Positions 9,863-19,605 of a stretch of DNA of 64,000 nucleotides are shown here, piece by piece; the first letter of the stretch is position 1, and every line of letters begins with the position of its first letter. The translations under genes were made by a program, and so were the position numbers. The DNA lies in NCBI RefSeq assembly GCF_000235365.1, contig NC_016450.1:496001-560000 (forward strand), given 5' to 3'. The DNA is from Eremothecium cymbalariae DBVPG#7215. Lineage: Eukaryota; Ascomycota; Saccharomycetes; Saccharomycetales; Saccharomycetaceae. Under the pieces are notes generated by a model. That model made no database searches. It worked only from the letters and a program-made list of their open reading frames with translations, and had not been told where the DNA came from.

Positions 9863-12800
9863 ATGGACTATCAGGCATATTTGCAGAGACTGAAGCCATT
9901 TCAGGAAGGTCAACCAGCCAAAAGGGACCTGGTATTTAATAAGAAACGGTATCTGCTGAGCAATGAAGATGGTAAACGTCGTTTTGATATGGAGGGGACG
10001 ACCAAGCGATTTCAACATCTATTGGGCTTGAGTTCGTTGTTTAGGCACTTTATTGAGCGTAAAGCATCCAAAGATGAAAGGTTTGAGAAGGTGTTACAAC
10101 TTTTGGATGATTCAAATGGGAAGAAGAAGAACATGAAACATGAAGATAAACGAAGACGGAAAACGGAGCGTGAGGAGGATGCAGAATTGATGAGGGATGA
10201 GGAAGAAGAATCGGATAATGAGGAGGGGTTTGAATTTCAATTCCGTGAGTCGCCAGGATATGTGAACGGAACTTTGAGACCGTATCAAATTCAAGGTCTG
10301 AATTGGTTGGTATCGTTGCATAAGAACCAGCTAGCAGGTATTTTGGCAGACGAGATGGGTTTGGGTAAAACTTTGCAGACGATCGCCTTCTTAGGTTACC
10401 TAAGATATGTTGAAGGGAAGCCAGGTCCATTTTTAGTGATTGCGCCGAAGTCCACCTTGAACAATTGGCTCAGAGAAATCAAGAAGTGGACACCAGAAGT
10501 GGATGCGTTCATACTACAGGGTGATAAAGATGAAAGGGCCAAGATGTGTCAGGAAAGGTTGTTGGCATGCGACTTTGAGATAGTGGTTGCGTCCTACGAA
10601 ATTATTATTAAAGAGAAGGCATCTTTTAAAAAAATCGATTGGGAATACGTTGTGATTGATGAGGCACATAGGATCAAAAATGAGGAGTCCATGCTCTCTC
10701 AAGTTTTACGAGAGTTTACTTCAAGAAACAGGTTGTTGATTACTGGTACCCCATTACAAAATAACTTACATGAGTTATGGGCGTTATTAAATTTCTTGCT
10801 CCCGGATATTTTTTCCGATTCAGCAGCGTTCGACGAATGGTTTTCTTCAGAAACAACTGGGGAAGATAAAGATACAATCGTTAAACAACTGCATACCATT
10901 CTCCAGCCTTTCCTATTGCGGCGTATCAAAAATGATGTGGAAACTTCTTTATTACCCAAGAAAGAATTGAATTTGTATGTTGGTATGGCTAGTATGCAAA
11001 GGAAATGGTACAAACAGATTTTGGAAAAGGATATCGATGCTGTAAATGGTGCAAATAGATCAAAGGAATCCAAAACCAGGTTGCTTAATATCATGATGCA
11101 GTTGCGGAAATGCTGTAACCATCCATACTTGTTTGATGGGGCTGAACCGGGCCCACCATATACTACTGACGAACACTTAGTCTACAATTCTGCAAAGTTG
11201 AAGGTTCTGGATAGATTATTGAAAAAATTGAAAAGTGATGGGTCTCGTGTATTGATCTTCAGTCAAATGTCTAGACTCTTGGACATTTTAGAAGATTACT
11301 GTTATTTTAGAGGTTATGAATACTGTAGGATAGATGGTTCTACTGCGCATGAAGATCGTATTGAAGCTATCGATGAGTATAATGCACCTGAATCAAAGAA
11401 ATTCATCTTCTTATTGACTACACGTGCTGGTGGCTTGGGTATTAATTTGACCACTGCTGATGTTGTTGTACTTTATGACTCAGATTGGAATCCTCAAGCT
11501 GATTTGCAGGCTATGGATAGAGCTCATAGAATTGGGCAAAAAAAGCAGGTTAAGGTTTTTCGGTTGGTTACAGATAATTCTGTCGAAGAGAAGATTTTGG
11601 AAAGGGCAACACAGAAACTCAGGTTAGATCAACTTGTTATTCAGCAGGGTCGGGCAGGAGTATTAAAAAAGGAGAGTGCAAAGGGTGCAAAGGACGAGCT
11701 ATTGTCCATGATACAACATGGTGCGGTCGATGTCTTCAAGAGCAATGATACCAGCACTGCATCTAGTTCCAAAGGCACACCGCAACCGGAAACAGGTGAC
11801 AAGGATGGTGAGGTTGATTTAGAAGAATTGTTAACTAAATCCGAAAATAAGACCAAGTCATTGGCTGAAAAATATGCTGCCTTGGGACTTGATCAACTAC
11901 AGAAATTCAATCAAGACTCAGCATATGAGTGGGATGGCAAGGATTTTAAGAAGAAGATCAATAAAGACATTATCAGCCCATTATGGATAGAACCCACCAA
12001 GCGTGAGCGTAAAGAAAATTACTCTATAGATAATTACTACAAGGGTGTTTTGAACACCGGTAGTCGTGTAAACCAGGCCGCCACTCCAAGAATGCCAAAA
12101 CCACAACCGTTTAATAGTCATCAATTGCTCCCTCCTCAATTAAAGATTTTATATGAAAAGGAACGTATGTGGACTGCAAAGAGGACTAAATATGTACCAA
12201 CAATGGATGATGTGAAGATAACCTACGGTGAAGTTGATGATGAAGAAAAGAAAGTTAAATTAGAACTTTTGAAGCTTGCTGTTGCAAATGCACAACCGTT
12301 GACTGAGGAGGAAGAAAGGAACAAGGTTAATTGGGAGAAAGAGGGTTTTCATAATTGGAACAAGATGGAATTCCGCAGATTTGTTACTGCTAGTGGAAAA
12401 TATGGTAGGAATTCTATTAAAGCCATAACTATGGAACTAGGTGGTACAAAAACTGAAGAAGAAGTTCGTGAATATGCGAAAGCTTTTTGGTCCTGTTTGG
12501 AAAGAATAGAAGATTATGAAAAATACGTAAAGGCCATTGAAACAGAGGAAGAAAAGATAAGAAGAGTCAAGCTGCAGCAAGAAGCACTGAGACGTAAAAT
12601 CAGCCAGTGTACCAACCCGTTGTTTGACTTGTGCTTAAAACATCCTCCATCGTCCAATAATAAGAGAACCTTTTCTGAAGAAGAAGATAGATTCATTTTA
12701 ATCATGCTGTTCAAATACGGTTTAGATAGAGAAAACGTATACGAATTAATTCGTGATGAAATCAGAGAGTGTCCTTTATTTGAATTGGACTTTTATTTCC

Positions 12801-13039
12801 AGAGCAGGACCCCTGCTGAGTTGCAAAGACGAGCTTTTACCCTACTGCAGTGCTTGGAAAAGGAATTTAATGCTGGTATTACAACGAATGATGCATTGAA
12901 GGCACGCATGAAGGAGGAGGACATTGCAGCTGAATTAGCAAGAGAGGAAGAAGCTAAAAGAGCTAGAGAAGCAGAACAGGTAGATCATGAGACGACTCTG
13001 CCAGATGAAGTCGAAGCCAAGAAGGTTAAATTAGAATAA
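9863..13039 (+). CDS. ISW1: ISWI-family chromatin-remodelling ATPase Isw1
   Basis: Catalytic subunit of the ISW1a/ISW1b nucleosome-spacing complexes. The 1058-residue protein has an N-terminal acidic/basic region, an SNF2 ATPase core and the ISWI-specific C-terminus. In the core, the P-loop DEMGLGKTLQT is at about residue 162, the DEAH box (VIDEAHRIKNEE) at about 265, and the helicase motif VI region AMDRAHRIGQKKQV further on. HAND, SANT and SLIDE modules follow (EGFHNWNKMEFRRFVTASGKYG marks SANT; EEEDRFILIMLFKYG marks SLIDE). A highly charged tail ends the protein. The true ATG is 9863 (MDYQAYLQ); the frame extends 33 bases upstream only from a TTG. Yeast Isw1 is 1129 residues. Confidence 0.96.
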   Translation: MDYQAYLQRLKPFQEGQPAKRDLVFNKKRYLLSNEDGKRRFDMEGTTKRFQHLLGLSSLFRHFIERKASKDERFEKVLQLLDDSNGKKKNMKHEDKRRRKTEREEDAELMRDEEEESDNEEGFEFQFRESPGYVNGTLRPYQIQGLNWLVSLHKNQLAGILADEMGLGKTLQTIAFLGYLRYVEGKPGPFLVIAPKSTLNNWLREIKKWTPEVDAFILQGDKDERAKMCQERLLACDFEIVVASYEIIIKEKASFKKIDWEYVVIDEAHRIKNEESMLSQVLREFTSRNRLLITGTPLQNNLHELWALLNFLLPDIFSDSAAFDEWFSSETTGEDKDTIVKQLHTILQPFLLRRIKNDVETSLLPKKELNLYVGMASMQRKWYKQILEKDIDAVNGANRSKESKTRLLNIMMQLRKCCNHPYLFDGAEPGPPYTTDEHLVYNSAKLKVLDRLLKKLKSDGSRVLIFSQMSRLLDILEDYCYFRGYEYCRIDGSTAHEDRIEAIDEYNAPESKKFIFLLTTRAGGLGINLTTADVVVLYDSDWNPQADLQAMDRAHRIGQKKQVKVFRLVTDNSVEEKILERATQKLRLDQLVIQQGRAGVLKKESAKGAKDELLSMIQHGAVDVFKSNDTSTASSSKGTPQPETGDKDGEVDLEELLTKSENKTKSLAEKYAALGLDQLQKFNQDSAYEWDGKDFKKKINKDIISPLWIEPTKRERKENYSIDNYYKGVLNTGSRVNQAATPRMPKPQPFNSHQLLPPQLKILYEKERMWTAKRTKYVPTMDDVKITYGEVDDEEKKVKLELLKLAVANAQPLTEEEERNKVNWEKEGFHNWNKMEFRRFVTASGKYGRNSIKAITMELGGTKTEEEVREYAKAFWSCLERIEDYEKYVKAIETEEEKIRRVKLQQEALRRKISQCTNPLFDLCLKHPPSSNNKRTFSEEEDRFILIMLFKYGLDRENVYELIRDEIRECPLFELDFYFQSRTPAELQRRAFTLLQCLEKEFNAGITTNDALKARMKEEDIAAELAREEEAKRAREAEQVDHETTLPDEVEAKKVKLE

Positions 13040-13314
13040 TGGCGTCCTGTTTACGCTTAGCCTAAATGTGCTTGCCAATTATTCCTCATTGTCTGAATAA
13101 AGATACAGCTACTAGAAAATGAAAATGTATAATATCTAACCAAGATCAGAACCATATTGTAAATAATAAGGATAGACTAACTAACTGTATTATGCCTTAT
13201 ATAACCTGTGAGTAATCGCAGAAACCTCAAACAGTATTAAACAGGGATTAAAGCTACATGAGAGTTACGTATAACATAATGTTATATATAATAAAACCTC
13301 CTTCGCCATTATCA

Positions 13315-13812
13315 TTATAAAGCGGCCTTCTCATTCAATAAGGAAACGATAGTATTTTCAATAGAGTGAGGCTTGGTCAATGAGGAGTATCTATCGTGGA
13401 CCTTACCGTTCCTGTCTACCAAAAACTTTTCAAAATTCCACTTAATACCCTTGAAACCCATAATACCTGACTTCTGGGACTTCAAATACTCGTACACAGG
13501 GTCGGCCTCTGCCCCATTGACATTAATTTTCTTCAAAATTGGGAAAGTTACTCCATAGTTCAATTTACAGAACTGACCGATCTCCTCATCTGTTCCTTGT
13601 TCTTGATGCCCAAATTGGTTGCAAGGGAATCCAATAATTTCAAGTCCCGCTTCCTTGTGCTTCTTATAAAGTTCCTCCAACTCTTTGTATTGAGGAGTAA
13701 ACCCACATTCTGAGGCTACATTCACAATCAAAACGACCTTCCCCTTCAACTGACTGAATGAGAAAGGTTCTCCCTTTTTGTTTAATGGTGCTAGGTCGTA
13801 AAAGCTCGACAT
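13315..13812 (-). CDS. GPX2: Thiol (glutathione/thioredoxin) peroxidase, Gpx2/Gpx type
   Basis: Atypical 2-Cys peroxidase of the glutathione peroxidase fold that reduces hydroperoxides. The 165-residue protein starts MSSFYDLAPL. Cys36 in NVASECGFTPQY is the peroxidatic cysteine in place of selenocysteine. Gln70 (CNQFGHQE) and the Trp-Asn of GIKWNFEKFL complete the usual catalytic tetrad. Cys82 (FCKLNYG) is the position of the resolving cysteine of yeast enzymes. The start is the ATG at 13812, since the upstream extension begins with TTG. Position beside ISW1 matches YBR244W (GPX2), although paralogues GPX1 and HYR1 are similar. Confidence 0.93.
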   Translation of the reverse strand: MSSFYDLAPLNKKGEPFSFSQLKGKVVLIVNVASECGFTPQYKELEELYKKHKEAGLEIIGFPCNQFGHQEQGTDEEIGQFCKLNYGVTFPILKKINVNGAEADPVYEYLKSQKSGIMGFKGIKWNFEKFLVDRNGKVHDRYSSLTKPHSIENTIVSLLNEKAAL

Positions 13813-14258
13813 CTTTAAAGTTCTCAATAATCTGTTAGTCGTTGTTATCTGGACTAGAAAGATATTTAACAGTTGCTTTATCCTTGTGACATTTGCACAA
13901 CTTTATATACAGAATTTTATTTAAGGTACGTTTCTCTTATTTTAATTCCGAGGTTAAAACCCGTTTGTTTCCTTGTAATAATTCGGGCGCAGTTTAAGCC
14001 TCCAGTTCCACAGGATTCGGGATTTTTAAATTAAATATTGCTTGATCAGCATTAGGCATAGTAATGAGGAGGTTTAATGGGCATTAGAATTGTTCTATTT
14101 ACCTCCTGCACGGAATATTTAGTCGTTGTTCTAGTATAAACTACATCAAGTTGAGCTCGACACCGACCTTACAGTGAAATCGAAAGATGAAAAATCAACA
14201 TTAAGGTTATGTAGTTATAGAACAACAATAAATGTTTAAAAACTGAACATAGCATCTT
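13813..14258. other. GPX2 upstream region / SEH1 3' region
   Basis: This 446 bp stretch must hold the GPX2 promoter and the SEH1 terminator, since both genes read leftwards. It is AT-rich with no ORF, tRNA or repeat. I do not see a clear Yap1 or Skn7 site that I would defend. Confidence 0.4.
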
Positions 14259-15278
14259 CTATTTCCTTTTTTGAGCAAAAACTACGCTCATACATTTAAA
14301 TTCATTGGAAAAGGAGGATTTCCATAGACGTACTTTGCCGTCATCTCCTGAGCTGCTTAGTATTGTTCCCGTAAGGTTCCAAGACACAGACCAAACTTCA
14401 CCTTTATGATCTGAATGTTCGCTTACTAATTCAACTTTGAGAAGAGGCTTGGTATTTGTAACTATAGATGAGTCATTTTTATCAATGCTCATATCATCAT
14501 TTGCATCGTTAGCGTCATCGTTTCCGTCTTCAAGCTTTTCCGTCAGCTTGAAGATCCTGACTTTGCCATCCTTGCTTCCCGTAGCGATCAACTGGTGCCA
14601 TCTTCCGAAAGAAGGAGCCCAGCTGACAGATCTGATTAGCCCTTGATGTCCCGGTAATTTTGCAACAATAAATAGCTTTCCTGTCTTACTTTTCTCATAT
14701 ATGAATGCTTGGTCTAGGGCACATACCACAAGCCTCTCGGTAGAAAACCTAGATGGGCACCACGCTAAGCAAAAGTCAGATTGCAGATGAGAGGCCGGAG
14801 ATGTAGCTAAAACTTTAACCTCAGCGGTTAAGGTCCAAGATCTCAAATCTGAAGGCTCAAGCGCGTCATAAATTCTTAACACTCCATCGTTTCCAATGGC
14901 ACCTAACCTAAGGCCAAGATGACCTGGTGCAAACTTAACGCTATATAACGGACCCATTGCATCATTTAACGTACAAAGCTTAGTCCACCGCCTACCCGAA
15001 CACTCAGGTGCATCAGGATCCTCTTCCCACAATTTAATAGTTTTATTGTAAGATACACTAGCGATAATCCTCCCATATTCTGGCGAAGCCCAATCTAACG
15101 ATACTACACTGCTATCATGACCCTTCCAGGAATCACTCAATTCCCACTCATTACTATCCTTGTCCAACTTGAAAACCTTAATATGCTGATCGCTGGAGCA
15201 GGTAGCAACATGTCTACCATAAAAATCATAACAAATATCATGGATTAAATCCTCATGACCCGTGATAAAAGGCTTCAT
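14259..15278 (-). CDS. SEH1: Nucleoporin / SEACIT-SEACAT subunit Seh1 (WD40)
   Basis: Seven-bladed propeller subunit shared by the Nup84 nuclear-pore subcomplex and the vacuolar SEA complex that signals to TORC1. The 339-residue protein opens with MKPFITGHEDLIHDICYDFY and carries WD repeats such as HVATCSSDQHIKVF, RIIASVSYNKTIKLWEED, LGAIGNDGVLRIYDALEP and the last blade TILSSSGDDGKVRLWKS. An acidic insert (DDANDANDDMSIDKND) sits between late blades. The length agrees with yeast Seh1 (349). It is divergent from ALG7 across a short promoter. Confidence 0.95.
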   Translation of the reverse strand: MKPFITGHEDLIHDICYDFYGRHVATCSSDQHIKVFKLDKDSNEWELSDSWKGHDSSVVSLDWASPEYGRIIASVSYNKTIKLWEEDPDAPECSGRRWTKLCTLNDAMGPLYSVKFAPGHLGLRLGAIGNDGVLRIYDALEPSDLRSWTLTAEVKVLATSPASHLQSDFCLAWCPSRFSTERLVVCALDQAFIYEKSKTGKLFIVAKLPGHQGLIRSVSWAPSFGRWHQLIATGSKDGKVRIFKLTEKLEDGNDDANDANDDMSIDKNDSSIVTNTKPLLKVELVSEHSDHKGEVWSVSWNLTGTILSSSGDDGKVRLWKSSFSNEFKCMSVVFAQKRK

Positions 15279-15537
15279 AATTCCTTTTCAATCCTCCTCC
15301 TGGACTGCCCGTTTGCTACAGTATATATAGAAATAGGTAGAGAACCCTGCGCTTTCTTGTCGTTTCCGAGATGCACCTCTTAGCTTTGTAGTTGAGCCAG
15401 AAATGAATATTTTGCAAAACCTGCTAAGGTTTTGGAGATGTCGGCCTTTTTCAACTTTCCAAAAGAAATATCAAAGGTTTAAGCTGAATTTAACACATCA
15501 ACATCTGTTTAAAAATACAAAGTCTGAGCGGGCAAAG

Positions 15538-16893
15538 ATGTCTAAGTTGTTACCCAAAATACTGTTGATCTTTGGTGTGGCCCTAATAGTATATTCTAAA
15601 TATACTAGTGCATTATACAGTTCTTTGGGGTTCGCTATTATTGGGTACTTGGCTACCGATGCGTTGATTCCACGTGTTAGTGACAGCTTTATTAAGATTG
15701 GTCTTTACGGCAAAGATCTAAGCAAACCAGGGAAACCGGTGATTGCAGAAACAATTGGAGCTGTTTCGGCGACAGTATATCTATTTGTAATGTTCCTTTC
15801 GATTCCGTTTGTATTTTACAAGTACTTGGTGGTTACATCAGGCGGCGGCAATAGGGATTCTGAGATGATGGATAAACAACATATTCATTTAGTCTTCCCT
15901 CATGGTAGATTGAGCGCTTATTTAAGTGCTCTTTTGTGCCTACATTCTACGGTGTTGCTAGGAGTAGCAGATGATTTGTTTGATCTACGGTGGAGACATA
16001 AATTCTTTCTGCCCTCCATTGCAGCTATTCCGTTACTTGTTGTCTACTACGCTGATTTCGGTGTAACATATGTTTTAGTTCCCAATTTTGTTCGTGACTT
16101 ATTCCCAGCATTGAGGAGACGGGTTCTGTTTGATCTGGGGTGGTTCTATTATGTATACATGGCAGCGATGGCTATTTTTTGTCCTAATGCAATTAATATT
16201 TTAGCTGGCGTCAACGGGTTGGAGGTTCTACAGGCAATAGTGTTGGGTGTTATATGTCTCTTAAACGATGTTCTATATATGTCGTTGGGTCCAGAACAAA
16301 CGAAGGAGTCTCATCTGTTCTCAATGGTGATGATAATCCCTTTTATTGGGGTATCTTTGGCCCTTTGGAAATGGAATCGTTGGCCTGCCAGGGTATTTGT
16401 TGGAGATACCTATTGCTATTTTGCCGGTATGGTGTTCGCTGTGGTTGGAATTCTAGGCCATTTCTCAAAGACTATGTTGCTTTTCTTCATCCCACAGATA
16501 GTCAATTTCTTGTACAGTGTGCCGCAACTCTTTGGTTTGGTTCCTTGTCCACGTCATCGCTTACCTAAGTTCAACGAGAAAGATGGACTGTTGTATACGT
16601 CTAGAGCAAATCTGACGGAAAAACCAGCCAAACCCTTTTTTGTCACCATTTTGAAATATCTATATCGGTTCAAGTTGATCGATCTTACTCTAGACAGTAA
16701 GGGGAACCCAGTCGATTGCAGTAATATGACCTTAATTAATCTAGTTTTGGTATGGTTTGGTCCCATGAGGGAAGACAAACTGTGCTTTTCTATTTGCGGA
16801 TTACAGTTCGCTGTTGGACTCTTATGTCTCTTTGCCAGACATGCAATTGGATCACTTATTTTTGGCCATGATAATCTATGGCATGTGGCATAA
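15538..16893 (+). CDS. ALG7: UDP-GlcNAc:dolichyl-phosphate GlcNAc-1-phosphate transferase Alg7
   Basis: First, tunicamycin-sensitive enzyme of N-glycan precursor synthesis, an ER polytopic membrane protein. The conserved region contains LATDALIPRVSDSFIKIGL, KPVIAETIGA, GVADDLFDLRWRHKFFLP (aspartate-rich catalytic loop), NAINILAGVNGLEV, ARVFVGDTYCYFAGM and the cytosolic signature CPRHRLPKF. About ten hydrophobic segments are visible. I chose the ATG at 15538, giving 451 residues against 448 in S. cerevisiae. The same frame is open back to an ATG at 15403, adding 45 basic, non-hydrophobic residues with no counterpart that I know of. Confidence 0.95.
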   Translation: MSKLLPKILLIFGVALIVYSKYTSALYSSLGFAIIGYLATDALIPRVSDSFIKIGLYGKDLSKPGKPVIAETIGAVSATVYLFVMFLSIPFVFYKYLVVTSGGGNRDSEMMDKQHIHLVFPHGRLSAYLSALLCLHSTVLLGVADDLFDLRWRHKFFLPSIAAIPLLVVYYADFGVTYVLVPNFVRDLFPALRRRVLFDLGWFYYVYMAAMAIFCPNAINILAGVNGLEVLQAIVLGVICLLNDVLYMSLGPEQTKESHLFSMVMIIPFIGVSLALWKWNRWPARVFVGDTYCYFAGMVFAVVGILGHFSKTMLLFFIPQIVNFLYSVPQLFGLVPCPRHRLPKFNEKDGLLYTSRANLTEKPAKPFFVTILKYLYRFKLIDLTLDSKGNPVDCSNMTLINLVLVWFGPMREDKLCFSICGLQFAVGLLCLFARHAIGSLIFGHDNLWHVA

Positions 16894-17056
16894 CACTCAC
16901 ATCACGTAATAGACAAATATGTTCAATGCAATTATACATCCTATGGATATATATACTACAAAATATATAAATAGTATAAATAGAGAGGTATATCAAGGAA
17001 AAGCGTGAAAAGGGAGGGCGTTTAAATTGGCATGACGTATTTACCAAATCAATCAC

Positions 17057-17740
17057 TTACGACTTCATAAAAAGGTCGCGTCTGGCCTGTAAGTCTGTAA
17101 CCCAGGATTTTACTTCTTCGGTCTTGATACTAGATACAGCACTCCAAAATTGCTCTAGCTCTTTGGAAAATTTGTGTCTACGTTCGTATTCAAAGCATTG
17201 AACTAACATTTCAAATTTATCAATATCTTTAACATAGCGTGCCTCTAAACAGTCTTCACGTTCGTATGCAACGAAGTCGGCCATTATTTCATCTGCTGCA
17301 ACAGGGTTATACGGCCTGATCACTTTTTCACAGAGATACTGCATGGTCTCCCATTCTCTGCGATGTTTTTCTTCTTTAGTAATACCTCCTAGTGGCGTGA
17401 TATCACCAACTAATGATTCTGCCATATCATGAACCAATGCTATACGAACACACTTATCCCGGTTCACCTCCGGATTCTTAATCAGCATGCTTGAAACACC
17501 CATACGATACATATGGTCACCGATTGATTCACAAGGATTTATGCCAACATCCACCCATCCAGTACGCCGCTGAATCTTCAACAATTCTATAATATGTAAA
17601 AATGATATAACATAATTTGGGGATGGCTCTGACAGCAACTCCTTAACCTCCACCGGAATGTGATCCTCTGGATTCCAGGACATCTCTAATGGTATACTGG
17701 TGTGTGTGGTAGTAGGTACGTTATTTCGTCTTTGTAACAT
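17057..17740 (-). CDS. YBR242W: HD-domain 5'-deoxynucleotidase (YBR242W/YGL101W type)
   Basis: Metal-dependent phosphohydrolase of the HD superfamily, YfbR/HDDC2 type, that dephosphorylates deoxynucleoside monophosphates. The 227-residue ORF shows the metal-binding set: His76 in CESIGDHMYRM, His104-Asp105 with Glu108 in ALVHDMAESLVGDI, and a late Asp in KDIDKFEML. The first ATG is at 17740; an internal Met20 (MSWNPEDHIP) at 17683 is an alternative start, since similarity begins there. In S. cerevisiae this gene survives as the duplicate pair YBR242W and YGL101W, whereas here there is one copy between ALG7 and RPL28, as expected for a non-duplicated genome. Confidence 0.9.
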   Translation of the reverse strand: MLQRRNNVPTTTHTSIPLEMSWNPEDHIPVEVKELLSEPSPNYVISFLHIIELLKIQRRTGWVDVGINPCESIGDHMYRMGVSSMLIKNPEVNRDKCVRIALVHDMAESLVGDITPLGGITKEEKHRREWETMQYLCEKVIRPYNPVAADEIMADFVAYEREDCLEARYVKDIDKFEMLVQCFEYERRHKFSKELEQFWSAVSSIKTEEVKSWVTDLQARRDLFMKS

Positions 17741-17947
17741 TTTTAAAATAAGCCTAAATTTTCATATTCTATACATTATTATTATGAACAAACCATAATA
17801 GATATACATTATGCGGAAATAAAAAAAAGCCCAAAGTCCACCAGTCTGCAACTCAACTCTTCAGAGAAAAAAGCTACGGCAACATGACCATGACGATGAC
17901 ATCAATTAATCTACATAAACTACATGTTATTCTCTTATTTTAACTGT

Positions 17948-18729
17948 TTAAGCAATCAATTCGACGACACCACCAGCAGCCTTGATCTTCTCCTCGGCCA
18001 ACTTGGAGACAAATCTAGCCTTCACGATAACTGGGACGTTTGGAATTCTACCCTTACCCAAAATCTTACCGTAACCAGCTGCCAAAGTGTCGATAACTGG
18101 AGCTGCTGATTTAGAAGCAGAGTTCAAGTATTCATCCCTCTTCTCCTCTGGAACTAAAGACCACAACTTGTCTAAGTTCAAAACTGGTCTCCAAAAGTGG
18201 TTCTTTTGCTTATGGAAGTATCTCATACCAACCTTACCAAAGTAACCTGGATGGTATTTATCCAGGTTGGTTCTGTGGTGGTGCATACCACCAGCCATAC
18301 CCCTACCACCGGGATGCTTTCTGTGCTTACCGACTCTACCCTTACCGGCTGTACAAACTAGTTAGTAACATAAACTGGAAAATAACACTCTTCGTCAATT
18401 CTTCGTTATGCTTTCAATAAACAAGCAGCATGGCATTCCCATAAAAACTCACGGACTTGCTACTGGAACGTTGACAAAGAAACGCCCCGTCCACCAAAGC
18501 GGAGGGCTATGCACCGTGCGGAAGAGTATAGTGCATCCCCTCAACAGATCCCCACCGTCGTTCCTAAATGTCTATACCATGCCACTTGATTAACACACAA
18601 ACGAGAATCAACGTCTTGGTTCTTTCGTTCTCTCTTCCCACGGAACATGACAGCTTGCTGCCACATATAGAACTACATACCTGAGACGTGACCCCTGTGC
18701 TTTCTAGTCTTGGTTAGTCTGGTTGGCAT
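17948..18729 (-). CDS. RPL28: 60S ribosomal protein uL15 (Rpl28), two exons
   Basis: Large-subunit ribosomal protein. Exon 1 runs from the ATG at 18729 to 18681 (49 nt, [16 protein letters not shown] plus one base). Exon 2 runs from 18348 to the stop at 17948. Joining them restores [17 protein letters not shown] and gives 149 residues, exactly the yeast length. The C-terminus ends [13 protein letters not shown]. The exon 1 boundary falls at the same place as in S. cerevisiae RPL28 (after base 49). Rap1-type sites lie upstream. Next to the single HD-nucleotidase gene it corresponds to YGL103W. Confidence 0.98.
18349..18680 (-). other. RPL28 spliceosomal intron (332 nt)
   Basis: On the minus strand the intron starts with the perfect donor GTATGT (18680-18675). 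It has the perfect branch site TACTAAC at 18367-18361 and ends in TTTGTACAG at 18349, about a dozen bases past the branch point. A 61-codon frame on the opposite strand inside it looks spurious, and I see no snoRNA boxes in it. Confidence 0.96.
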
Positions 18730-19605
18730 ATTATTCCTAGTTGATGATGTTATTATCTAAACGGTAAGCCAACTAAACTAAGTGTACATATGTATAATAA
18801 GTATCATCAAATCTACTGAAAAATCGACTGTGGAGAGAGAAACTGAGACCCGACAGGTCGGTGCGCGTCGGTCAGAACTTCGAGAGATCCGCACGACGGC
18901 GAAATGGCAATAATATTTGGGTGTATGGGTGTATTTATGGATAGTCCAGAATGTGTGGGTTCACAGTCACTTGTCACGTGCCTTGGAATTCAACCAGAAT
19001 CAGCCCCGTGTCACAACAGGTACGCCCATACAGCACGAGTATGGTCCTCTCTCAGTCCCTAAATACTAATAAGTAGTTAATTATAAAGCCTCCTCTCCCT
19101 CTCTGAAGTTCCCCCTGCTGATTCCATTCCAACGAATGGAAACCCAAAACTAGTGCCTAATACCAGAAAAATAATCCATATTTTGAAACAAGTTGCCAGT
19201 GTATTTAAGAGATAATATATTCTTTATTATCAATTTCGGACTGTAATCTATCAGTGTATAAAGTGTTCTCGTTATTTTGAAATTGGAAAGTTACAACCAA
19301 CCAACCAAGTCGAGCTATTAGTGAAAAGGATTAACGTGGTGGGGAATACAAACAAACAAGTGTTATTATAGGCAGATATATAAAGGGAATTTTCTTTTTG
19401 AAGCTGTAAAAAGGAGGATCATTTTAACGGGGGTATTAGTTTTGGAACGTGAATAAACAACACATATAATAACAGCCAAGCATTTTATTTTATTTTAGAA
19501 TTCAATTCAATTCACATTACATTTACATTTAGAATTATATTTTTGTCTTACTTTTCCTTTTCCACTTTTCCTTTTAACTTGTTTTATTAATTCAGCATTT
19601 AAGCG
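18730..19605. promoter_or_regulatory. RPL28-VPS73 divergent promoter with Rap1 and CACGTG sites
   Basis: The RPL28-proximal half holds a Rap1 site, ACACCCATACACC on the minus strand (18932-18920). A second, weaker Rap1-type site, ACGCCCATACAGC, starts at 19022 on the plus strand. Between them is CACGTG at 18975-18980, a Cbf1-type box. Paired Rap1 sites 200-300 bp upstream of the ATG are normal for yeast ribosomal protein genes. The VPS73-proximal half is AT-rich with short repeats of ATTTT and ATTCA type (19480-19570). No extra gene is visible. Confidence 0.65.

Noticed and set aside
18408..18593. 61-codon ORF inside the RPL28 intron on the opposite strand
   Set aside because: Short, no recognisable features, and wholly within an intron with clear signals.
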